64,000 nucleotides of DNA from Sodiomyces alkalinus F11 (taxonomy: Eukaryota; Ascomycota; Sordariomycetes; Glomerellales; Plectosphaerellaceae). Positions 12,531 through 21,186 of the stretch are shown one piece after another. Made by a program: the position numbers and the translations under genes. Numbering within the stretch: position 1 is the stretch's first letter; each line of letters opens with the position of its first letter. Under the pieces are notes generated by a model, which did not search any database, was not told where the DNA came from, and saw only the letters and a program-made list of their open reading frames with translations. Location: contig NW_021167083.1 in the NCBI RefSeq assembly GCF_003711515.1, forward strand, positions 1,500,481 to 1,564,480, in the 5' to 3' direction.

Positions 12531-13489
12531 CGGAATTCGACGTTATATTATTATTGTTGGATTTTGCTAGGCCTTACGATATACACCTTATCTATATTAA
12601 AGAGTTAGCGTATTAGTAGGAGTTAATTTTCGAATTGTTTCTAAATCGTTTCCGAATCGTTTCCGGAACTATATACTACGCGTCCTTCTTTTTCTGCGGT
12701 TCGTTATAAAAAAGTAGTAATTCTTATTAGGATTCGCTAGAATACCGTGCGCTATTAGATTAAATATCTATTTAATAAGGTCTATATACGGGTAAAAGAT
12801 TAAAGGGATAACCGCGAGAAAATAACAACGCGTTATTTCGCCTAGTATCCACGACTAGCACCGTATTCGATATGATTAAAAGTCTATAAGGTGCTGTAAT
12901 TTATTAGAAATAATACGAGAAAAGGCAAATACCGAGAATATAACATTTATATAGTAAATACTAAAGTCCACCACTAGAATACACGTTTCTTCCCGGTTTA
13001 TATAAGCAGTCTTCTTACTAAATCTTCCTTTTACTGTCTAAACCTATCTAATATAATATTAGTATATATATTCCTTTAATCTTAACGCGTTTTATTTACC
13101 CTAAAGTCTTTTTCTACACCGTAAGCTCCTTAACTTCGGATCTTCGCACACTAATTTAGTTAAGGAGCTATAGTATTATACTCTCGTAATAAAACTCTAA
13201 TTCGGAAAGATATTAGTAAGCTTTCCCGTCTTAATAAGTGTATATATAGCGGAAAACAGGTGTATCTCTAAGTATAGCACTAATAGCCCGAAAACTAGGT
13301 TATTTTCGAGCTATTTCGTACTCAATCTAGAAGAAAATAGGTTAGTAATTTTTGAGGATATCTGACGATATCGGATAAACGGAAGGGACGAAAGTCACGA
13401 AAAGCAGTGGGAAAAATAAGAAGGTAATAATAGGATTGTAAGGTAGGATCTCTGCGCGCGTATTGTCTCTTCTTCGGATCGAAAAAGGG

Positions 13490-13700
13490 ATTGAGATAAA
13501 GGATAAAGGATTAAGAATAAAGAACAAAGAAAAGAAGAACCGAACCGAGGGAACGGGTTGATATCCTTTGTTCTTTGTAAAGGATCGATATCGTAATAAT
13601 ATCGTAATCTATTGTATCCTTTGTCTGACTCGTAATAGATGAACTGACTCGAAAGAGAACGGTCTAGGCTTGCGGGGAAGATATCCTTTGTTCGAGTACG
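13490..13700. repeat. Purine tract and repeated ATATCCTTTGTTC motif
   Basis: A purine-rich run at about 13,483-13,555 (repeats of AAAGGATTAAG and AAGAAC) is followed by copies of ATATCCTTTGTTC at 13,561 and 13,680 and related TATCCTTTGT at 13,616. The reverse motif GAAGGATAT occurs near 13,701. RIP depletion is weaker here than in the flanks. No coding frame was recognised. Confidence 0.5.
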
Positions 13701-14279
13701 AAGGATATACTCGAAAGATATTAAGGATATTATTAGTAATAATATTAATATCAAAAGTAATTAATAAACTAAATAGAGCTAAAACGTATAATTTTCTATA
13801 AAGACCTTTTCTCCTCGTTATTTAAAACGTCTACTAGGATAATAATAGCTACCCTAGTAGGTAATATTTAAGGTATCTTAGAAATTCTAGCTATATATAG
13901 GATATTATCCACCTCTATAGTATAAGAGCCTAGGGTAAGTCTTCTATTACTATATATAGCGGTAGAGATTAGAATTAGGACGTTTTCCTCGTTTAATAGA
14001 ATCTAACGCTAATTAGTAACCGGTAATATAAGATAGTAGTTAGTATATACTTACTTATTTAACTTAATTCTTTTATATAACGTCTTATAGTAGTCGCCGG
14101 CTAGGATATAGTCTATAAAGATAAGGTCTTTAATTCTTATTTTTAATAAATCTAAGATTATAAAAGTCGTCTTCTTATTCTTCTAAGTCTTCGACCTCTT
14201 CTCGTGGCTAAATCTCACTATTAGGATTTAGTTCCGTATATAAAGTTATCTCGAATTATTTCTTAATCGTTTCCGAATC

Positions 14280-14307
14280 GGTTCCTAATGGTTTCCTAAT
14301 CGTTTCC
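14280..14307 (-). repeat. Right inverted terminal copy of the GAAACGATTAG repeat
   Basis: On the minus strand it begins GGAAACGATTAGGAAAC and pairs with 9124-9151 (26 of 28 identical). More degenerate units continue inward to about 14,251. Confidence 0.6.
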
Positions 14308-14440
14308 CGGCTCTTTATTAATTTATCACTATCTCCCACTCTACTTTATTACCCCTTACTTATTTACCCCTTATATTAATACCCGACACTTAAGGCGTAC
14401 ACGTATATTATATAACCTAGTATAGACCGTGCCCTATAGT

Positions 14441-15041
14441 AACCCTCAGCTTAACTCTCCGCCCTACTCCGCCCCACACCTACCCTCAGGCTAGCCTCAC
14501 CCTTGGATATCAGTTTACCTGTAACCTCCAGGAAATCGAACAAAAAAATATCGTTCTGTTCTTTTTTCTATCTTGGATATCTTGGAACATCGCTCAAATG
14601 GTATCCTCTGGTTCCCTTTAGGGCAGTCGTCCTGTATGAGGATGCACAGTGCGCTATGCCTATAAAAGGGAAGGCCCTGCCACCACTTGCTTATCTGGGA
14701 TTAGATGCCCACGCCTTGGTCCCACAAAAAATCCATTTACGCTCTGAATTCACCCCACAATAAATCGCGTTCTCCCTGGCGCGAATATTCAAACGATCGC
14801 GTCGATTGACGATTCTCTACTCCCATTGATAGATGCGCCTGGTAGAGTCTGGATAACCTTCTGGATACCCTTCTAGATAACCTTCTCTACCAATACTCTC
14901 TAGGCACCCTACCAACTCTCTACTTAACTCGGACCGTGCCGTGCTCTGGACATCGTCTCCCCGCTTCACTCTACCCCCATCATGACTGACAGCGACGAAT
15001 GTTCGTGACAGCTTGCCCCGTTTCTCTCCCGCCCCCATCAT
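14441..15041 (+). promoter_or_regulatory. Upstream region of HAT1, right after the RIP border
   Basis: Normal CpA/TpG frequencies return here, so this is the first non-RIP DNA. It holds a degenerate direct repeat (CTGGATAACCTT, CTGGATACCCTT, CTAGATAACCTT) at 14,870-14,902 and a TATAAAA at 14,662-14,668. No TATA box is near the start codon. An 86-codon open frame at 14,503-14,763 shows no family features and is not called. Confidence 0.5.
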
Positions 15042-16569
15042 ATGGCTAATGATGTTCGTTTAGGGTTGGCTAATGCCAATGAGGCATTCACCATTAGCCT
15101 GGTGAAGCACGCCGCGGATGGCTTCAAGACGGTTGGCACATTCAATCCCAGGTTCACCTATCCAATCTTCGGAGATGAAGAGCACATTTTTGGGTACAAG
15201 GACCTCAAAATCAACCTCCGTTATAATGCGAGTGACATGCGGCCGCATGTCCAGATATCGTCGAGCAAGAAGTCCAAGGCAGTGGGGGATATCGAACCCG
15301 TGGATGTCAAAGGAATTCTACAGGAACATTTGCCGCCAAGTAGGCTCCCACTTCAGGTCGGATTTCTTTTTGTCAGGTTGATCTTTACTCACTGTTCTGC
15401 ACTGTTCTGCAGTCGCCTTCTCCAGCGGCAGCGACTTCAAATCTAGTGCGCGGAAACAACCCCCGAACTGGCAACCGCCTGGTGCACCCCACGATAGCTT
15501 CGAAGCCGCCGATGGAACCTACGAGATTCGGAAAGGCAGCCTAGCCGACGCAGCCATTCGCCAACTGATCAACCGCATCGAGATTCTTGTCCCCTTGTTT
15601 ATCGAAGGTGGATCTTACATTGGAAGAGAACAACATTCCGAAGAGCCGTGGAAGGGCCCGGAGGATGCGGCGCGATGGACTGTTTTCCTCCTCTACCAGA
15701 AGCAGCCTGCTGTTGGCGCCACAGGGTCTCCGTCGTACACCTTCGTGGGCTATTCGACGGTCTATAAGTTTTTCCCCTTCCAAGCCCCGACCCCTCCGGC
15801 GTCCCCCGCGGCGGACTGGGAACTGCCCAAGGGCGAATTCGACTTGGATCGACTCCCATGCCGCTCCCGCCTCTCTCAGTTCATCATTCTCCCGCCTTTC
15901 CAAGGAAGAGGCATCGGAGCCCGGCTGTACAACAGCATCTTCGAACACTATCTCCGCAGCCCGCAGACCGTAGAGCTGACTGTCGAGGATCCCAACGAGG
16001 CCTTTGATGATATGAGGGACTTGGCCGATTTAACGTACCTCCGGACGGTGCCTGAATTCAGCCAGGTGCACATCAACACCAGCGTCGCTCTCCCGAGAGA
16101 CCCGACGAGTATCGTTCCTCGTGCTATCATCGACATGACGCTCCTCGACAAACTCAGACGCGAGACCAAAATAGCCCCTCGCCAGTTTGCCCGGCTTATC
16201 GAGATGCACACCATGTCCCAGTTGCCCGAGTCGGTGCAGCCGCGCCTCGGTGTCGAGAAGGCGCCTAGTCCCACAAAGGCGGACAAGCACCAATACCACC
16301 TATGGCAGTTGTTCGTGAAGAAGCGGATATACCGACAGAACAAGGATGTCCTGGGCCAGGTCGAGCCGCCTGAGCGGCTGGAGAAGCTGAGTGAGGCGTT
16401 GCGCAGCGTGGAGCTCGAGTATGCACGGCTGCTCGCCGCGCACGGCAGGTGGCAGAAGCACTACGCTTCCACTGCCGACTACTCCACGAGTGGGAAACGA
16501 AAGCTTGCGGAGGAGACTGAGCAACAGGGCGTGAGCAAGAAAGCTCGCGTTGACAGCTCATCGTCCTAA
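15042..16569 (+). CDS. hat1: Histone acetyltransferase type B catalytic subunit HAT1
   Basis: It acetylates newly made histone H4 (Lys5/Lys12) before chromatin assembly, normally with an RbAp48/Hat2-type partner. Two exons, 15042-15339 and 15413-16569, joined in phase 1 over a 73-bp GTAGGC...CAG intron, give 484 residues. The N-terminal part (N-A-N-E-A-F, P-x-F-T-Y-P-I-F-G-D-E-E) is the HAT1 N domain. The acetyl-CoA loop Q-G-R-G-I-G is at residues 263-268, directly after Q-F-I-I-L-P-P-F. The following L-T-V-E-D-P-N-E-A-F-D-D-M-R-D is the conserved acidic segment of the family. The C-terminus is basic (G-K-R-K-L, S-K-K-A-R), fitting nuclear import. The start is the first in-frame ATG. The gene begins about 600 bp from the RIP-mutated island and converges on the reductase gene. 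Confidence 0.95.
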
Positions 16570-16897
16570 CCGAGAATTATCAAAATCTTGTACTTGTCAT
16601 GACGGGAGGGCACTCTCGGGGTATTTTAGCTTTACTTTTTTTTTTCTTTTCTTTTTTTGCTCGTACTACGAGCGGGGAATGGAGTCAGGGGGGTTGGGTG
16701 CATCCGGTTTCTGGGGTGAAGAGCGTCGAGACCCATGACGCTGTTCAGACAAAGAATTGAAAATTGCTTTTTATTTTATTTATTTTACTTTTTTTGTTTT
16801 ATGTTCATTCTATCGACGTCTATGCTAATATGTCCTGCAGAAAAAAAAGTCATCGTCTAATGTGCTGAATTCGTGATGATGTACGGGCTGTGGGCTC
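16570..16897. other. Convergent 3' spacer between HAT1 and P5C reductase
   Basis: A T-rich stretch (T/C tracts at 16,631-16,662 and 16,765-16,800) serves as the 3' ends of both genes. AATTTT/AATAAA-like polyadenylation contexts are weak. Nothing else is seen. Confidence 0.5.
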
Positions 16898-17978
16898 TCA
16901 CTGCATCTGGAAACGCGTACCGTTGACGCCCTGGACACCCTTGCCTAGCTGGCTGGCCACGACGGTCGCCTCACGGACGGCTCGCGCCACCGTGCCCCTG
17001 ACGCGACCTTCCTCGAGGACCAAGAGCCCTCCAATGGTGCAACCGCCGGGGGTGGTGACCTTGTCACGGAGGATGGCCGGGTGCTCTCCGCTGAGAACCA
17101 AGTCGGCGGCGCCGCGCATGGTCTGGGCGGCCATTTTCTGCGCTTCCGCCCTGGGGATGCCCATGGCCACGGCGCCATCGATGGCGGCCTCGAGCATGAG
17201 GGCGAAGAAGGCGGGGCCGGAGCCGCAGAGGGCGGTGGAGGCGTCCATGTTGGTGGGGGGCAGGTAGACGACGGCGCCTATCCGCTGGAAGATCCAGGTG
17301 ACGAGGCTGGCGAGCTGGGGCGGGAGCGGCGGGGTGGAGGTGTTGATGACGGTCATGGACTGGCGGATGAGGGAGGCGGTGTTGGGCATGGCGCGCACGA
17401 CGCGGCACCGGCCGTCGTCTTCTCCGGGCGTCGTCGTCGTCGTGGTGGGGACTGTGCCGCCGTTGCCGTGGTGGAGCATCTCGTCCAGCTGGGCCTCGGT
17501 CAGGCCGGCGCAGATGCTGATGAGGAGCTTGCCGCGGAGGGCGTCGGCCATGCCCGGCGCGGTCAGGACGTCCTTGGCCATGTAGGGCTTGCAGCCGAGG
17601 ATGACGATCTCGGATCGCTGCACGGAGGCGAGGTTGGCGTTCTGGACTACCTCGAGGCGGTCGAGGTGGTCGCCCAGGGCTGCTTTGATCTTCTGTGCGC
17701 TCTCGGGCCTCCTGACGCAGGCGATGAAGCGGGAGGGGAGACGGCTGGGGATTTCGTCGGTTGATGAAGAGGCTTGGGTCCCGGACGCTTGCATCTCACG
17801 GAGGGAAGACAGGATGCCGCCGAGAATGGCGATGCCCATGGTGCCTTGACATCCAATTTCTTGGTCAGTGGCGGTAATTCCTCGAAGGTGGGGGAGGATG
17901 GTTGCGTGGCAGAAACGTACCGCAGCCCAGCATGGTCAGGGTGAGCTCTGAGGAGCCATTTTGTTCAGATGAAGACAT
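16898..17978 (-). CDS. pro3: Pyrroline-5-carboxylate reductase
   Basis: It reduces pyrroline-5-carboxylate to proline with NAD(P)H, the last step of proline synthesis. Two exons, 17978-17921 and 17844-16898, joined in phase 1 across a 76-bp GTACGT...AAG intron, give 334 residues. The intron cuts the Rossmann loop: exon 1 ends M-L-G-C and the split codon restores G-C-G-T-M-G-I-A-I. The family signature lies in the C-terminal half (G-S-G-P-A-F-F, M-R-G-A-A-D-L-V-L, L-R-D-K-V-T-T-P-G-G-C-T). A small insertion with a run of six Thr sits before the R-A-M-P-N-T motif. The short exon 1 is supported by frame and splice sites. The downstream ATG at 17,839 would lack the glycine loop. Confidence 0.95.
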
Positions 17979-18561
17979 TTTGCTAGTGGTGGCGTCAAAC
18001 CAGTGAAGAAGAAAAAAGAATGGAATATGCAAAGGTCTTTGGAAATTGAGTGTTGTATGAGTGGAAATACCACTTTGAAGGTGAAGTTGTGAAACCTGAT
18101 TATTAACACCCCTCCATGAGCTCCATGAGCGATATCGCAGCATGTGTAAGTCTAAGGTAGTCCTATTTAGGTACCTTAAAAGACGGGGTGTCATGTCACT
18201 TTTATGGGGCCTTAAGGAATTTCTCCCACCACCGCGCCTCGCTTATTTCCATACCAAAATGGTACATATGCATGGGGGAATAAAATTCCTCTCATTTTCC
18301 TGTTATGGTCAACACGCTGTGTGGATTGATCAGAGTCTCGATTCACACAGTTTGGTTCACAGAAAGTCAGCGCCTCGTACAGGCAGCCAGCATCGCTCAG
18401 CAGTGTCCATACAAGTAACAGGCTTATACTTGTATACTTGTATTACCAGGAGTTCCTTGCCGTCTCATGTACTCCGTATTTCGTATCTCTCCTCAGCTCT
18501 AGCACCCAAAGCAACAAGGAGATATCGTCTCCAATATCTCGGAGGAGGACGAGCCAAGAAG
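17979..18561. promoter_or_regulatory. Divergent promoter region between P5C reductase and CTK3
   Basis: It holds an inverted TTTAGGTACCTTAAA at 18,166-18,180 with a nearby TCTAAGGTAG, the same motif family found in other spacers of this window. A TGTACTCCGTA motif lies near 18,469. No TATA box next to either start was seen. Confidence 0.4.
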
Positions 18562-19610
18562 ATGGCGGACCCTTTCGAGGTTCGCATGCGCTTCTCTGCG
18601 CAGCTGCAGCACCTCAATGCGTCTGTGGTCTCCCTGCAAAAGGCAGCCAGCTATGCTCTCAAGTACAAGGACATGGATGAGGATTTGCACTCGTGCATCC
18701 TCGAGCAGCTCGAGAGGGTGAGGATTCCGTTTGTTTAATTTCTTATTTCTATTTCTTTTTGTTTCTTCTTCTTCATCTTCTTCATGGTTATTCCTCTTCT
18801 TGAGCTTCCTTGGCCGCTGACTGATGGATCTTAGACAAACATGAACACTCGCGCCAATATCATGTTCTTCATTGAGCATTTTATGGAGATGGCGTGGAAG
18901 GAGAACCATACCAACTACATCGACATGCTTCAGCGGGACATTATCCGAGTTGTTGATGCCGTTGCTCCGGACAATGAATCGGGTGCTGCGAATGTCAAAG
19001 TCGTCCGCCTGGTAGGTCATTTCAAAAGATTTTCACTAAACTCCCCTTTCCCCTTTCCCCTACCCCCTATCCCATTCTCATGGTTACGCCCCGTCTTCAT
19101 GACTTACTCCATGCAAGACCCCCTGCTAAGACGAAATAGGTTCTGCAAAACCTCCAAGTGAAAAGGTTCCTCGACGCACACGTCGTCACCGACATCGAGG
19201 AGGTCCTCAAGGAACGCGAGACGAGCGCCCACGATGCCGGCCTCTCCTCCCCCGTAGTCGACGATCACGATCTAGGCGAGATGCCACCTAGTCAGGCCAT
19301 CCCCCACCCTGGTCGGCCGACGGCGCCGCGCCTCGACAAACGTCAGGTCGAGCAGCGCATCGAGGAGGACAGGGAGCGGCATAAGCGGCTTCGCGAGAGC
19401 ATCTGGCACGTTCCCGACCGGCAGACCGAGATCGACCGCCTCTGGGAGGAGACCAGCGACCTCGGCGACGACGACCACTTGATGGGCCGCGAGGAGTTTT
19501 TGGCGCGCGAGCAGGCTATTGCGCAGCAGTGTCCTCACTACACGCCCCGGACCCTTGACGGGTTGTATGGACGCGAGGGAAGGGAGGCTAACGGTCGAGG
19601 TGACAACTAG
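18562..19610 (+). CDS. ctk3: CTD kinase subunit gamma CTK3
   Basis: It is the regulatory gamma subunit of the CTDK-I complex that phosphorylates Ser2 of the RNA polymerase II C-terminal domain. Three exons (18562-18717, 18835-19011, 19140-19610), both introns in phase 0, give 267 residues. The start M-A-D-P-F-E-V-R-x-R-F and the helical N-terminal domain (residues 1 to about 125) match the CTK3 CID-like fold. The C-terminal part has a charged coiled coil (R-I-E-E-D-R-E-R-H-K-R-L-R-E) and an L-W-E-E-T-S-D-L-x-D-D-D segment typical of CTK3_C. Intron 1 has a clear CTGACTGAT branch region. The partner kinase and cyclin genes are not in the window. Confidence 0.93.
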
Positions 19611-20082
19611 ATTCCCTTTTCCTTGCTTTCTTTCCCCTCTTTTCGCTCTTCCTCTTGTATTTTACATCTGTGGTTTGTTGGTCTCCCTGTACATGTATTA
19701 GTGAAGGCGTCAACGGAGTACGGATGATACCTGATTTGTGACAAAACATCATTCGAAAAAGCGCGTTGGGTGGTCATGGTGGGTTACGGGTTATGGTGGT
19801 TAGAATTCAAGGCAGTTACAACAAGAGCAATAGTCCTCGTCCAACGAGTATAGACGTGCTCCCTTTCATCTTCCAGCAGCGGACAATTGACAACGCGAAA
19901 CAGTGACCAATGCAGTAGCAGTGATGAATATTGTTTTCCGTATTGTTACATGGGTGTTGATACACTCATACACATGGCACCTATCTAGACAGCTTCAGCT
20001 TCTAGTGTTGATTTGGATCCTCCGACCGGACAAGAGACATGCATAGCAGCACCGCCACCGGGTAAAAAAAAAAAAAAAAAAA
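19611..20082. other. Convergent 3' spacer between CTK3 and mitochondrial L12
   Basis: A T-rich CTK3 3' region is followed by plain DNA. An A(19) run at 20,064-20,082 directly abuts the L12 stop codon, so that on the coding strand a poly-T tract follows TAA at once. Confidence 0.6.
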
Positions 20083-20759
20083 TTACTCCATCTCGGCAAC
20101 GGCGCCCAACTCTTTGAGGGTGGCAATCATCTTCTCGGCCTCCTCCTTGGGCACGTTCTCCTTCATCAACTTGGGCGCGCTCTCGACGAACTTCTTGCTG
20201 TCGACCAAGCTGAGGCCGAGCAGGTTCTTGATTTCCTTGATGACCTTGGGCTTGGAGCCGGTCTCGAACGAGATGAGCTTGAGGTTGAAGACGCTCTTTT
20301 CGGCCGCGGCGGGGGCGGGCTCGTCGGCTTCCTCGGCCGCGGCGGGAGCAGCAGCTGGGGCGGCGAATCCGCCAACGGGGAGGTCGGGGATGTTCAGTCG
20401 GGACTAGAGGGATGTTAGCTGGAATATATATATATATATAATAAAGGCCAAAACAAAAAAAGAAGAAAACCAAGGACCAAGAAAACCAAGGACGTGGGAC
20501 CAGGAACAAAAGAAGCAACAGGCAGTACCTTCAGGGTGGAGATGAGGTCGGCGGTCTCGAGGAGAGTAAGCTTGCTGATCTGGTCGACAATGGTCTCGAT
20601 CTTGGGGTTCGCGGCGGGAGCGGCGGCTTCTGTCGAGTTGTATCGTCTTGCTGATGCCGGGATCCGGGTCTGAAGGAGAGATGCGGTCGATCGTACCGAG
20701 TTGGCCGAGCGAAGCTGACGAGTGCAGCTCCGAGCTGCGTACCTGCACGACATTGCCAT
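20083..20759 (-). CDS. mnp1: Mitochondrial ribosomal protein bL12m (L7/L12 family)
   Basis: It is a stalk protein of the mitochondrial large ribosomal subunit that recruits translation factors. Two exons, 20759-20529 and 20403-20083, joined in phase 0, give 183 residues. The first 40 residues are Arg/Ser/Ala-rich with no acidic residue, a mitochondrial presequence. The dimerisation helix I-V-D-Q-I-S-K-L-T-L-L-E follows at about residue 55, then an Ala/Pro/Glu hinge. The C-terminal domain runs F-N-L-K-L-I-S-F to the end (K-V-I-K-E-I-K-N-L-L-G-L-S-L-V-D-S-K-K). Two in-frame ATGs, codons 1 and 3, are equally possible starts. The intron holds a TA microsatellite. The gene is divergent from midasin. 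Confidence 0.95.
20424..20442. repeat. TA dinucleotide microsatellite in the L12 intron
   Basis: Nine to ten TA units lie within the 125-bp intron (20528-20404), near its acceptor end. Confidence 0.9.
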
Positions 20760-21186
20760 TGGGGGGGTTTTTTCTTTTTTTTTTTTTCTCTTCTCTTGTG
20801 ATGTGAAAAACGTGCGCCTATTGACTTCTTCGGTTTGACTTTGTTGTAGAAGGATAGGCGCGCCTAAACTGACCGAGGGAGTTTCCAGGTTCTTTGCGAG
20901 ATCCGCTCCAAAGATTTTCGAGCTTCAATGCTCGGAGCGGAGCGTTCGACAAAGTCGCGTGCATGGGTGTTGAATTTTGTCCATTGATTGGTCCGGAAGA
21001 CGAGTATCGCCGTTTTCCGGCGCTATCACTATCTGGGCACCGTGCATAGGGGGACCCGCTAAAAAGTTCAGATGTCACTTTTGCTTCAGGGTCGAGAAAA
21101 AAAAAAATATAGAACCAAAAAAAAAAAAAACCCCCCCCATCAACCACTCGGTCAAAGACGAGATATCTGCAAATCACGACGCAACC
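20760..21186. promoter_or_regulatory. Short divergent promoter of L12 and midasin
   Basis: The two start codons are 427 bp apart. A pyrimidine tract (G6 then T-rich) adjoins the L12 start at 20,761-20,794. Two A-tracts separated by a short spacer, ending in a C8 run, lie at 21,099-21,139 before the midasin start. No intervening gene fits. Confidence 0.5.

Larger units (their letters stand above)
9124..14307 (-). mobile_element. Candidate MULE-like DNA transposon bounded by inverted 11-bp subrepeats
   Basis: The two ends carry the same motif in inverted orientation. Bases 9124-9151 and the reverse complement of 14280-14307 match at 26 of 28 positions, both starting GGAAACGATTAGGAAAC. Inside, minus-strand coding remnants resemble a MULE-type transposase (10,400-12,530). 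The 5.18 kb span is reasonable for an autonomous MULE. Against this reading, the same repeat recurs at five or more internal places, so the outer pair could be a coincidence of a dispersed repeat, and no target-site duplication is evident. RIP has destroyed coding capacity. Confidence 0.4.
1..14440. other. RIP-mutated transposon island
   Basis: Across this stretch CpA and TpG are nearly absent while TpA is very frequent. By hand count, bases 1-600 hold about 6 CpA and 5 TpG against dozens of TpA. CpG remains abundant, for example in runs of CGCG and GGCGCC, so base composition stays moderate in the first 9 kb and falls toward AT-rich after that. This matches RIP, the premeiotic C-to-T mutation of duplicated DNA in Pezizomycotina that favours CpA. 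Coding remnants inside carry stops almost only as TAG or TAA, as expected from CAG or CAA. Normal CpA and TpG return between about 14,380 and 14,510. No functional gene is expected here. Confidence 0.93.

Noticed and set aside
13395..13754. 119-codon minus frame
   Set aside because: It spans the purine tract and ATATCCTTTGTTC repeats, giving repeated F-P/I-L residues without a domain.
14503..14763. 86-codon frame upstream of HAT1
   Set aside because: No domain, no codon bias and no splice partner. It lies in promoter DNA next to the RIP border.
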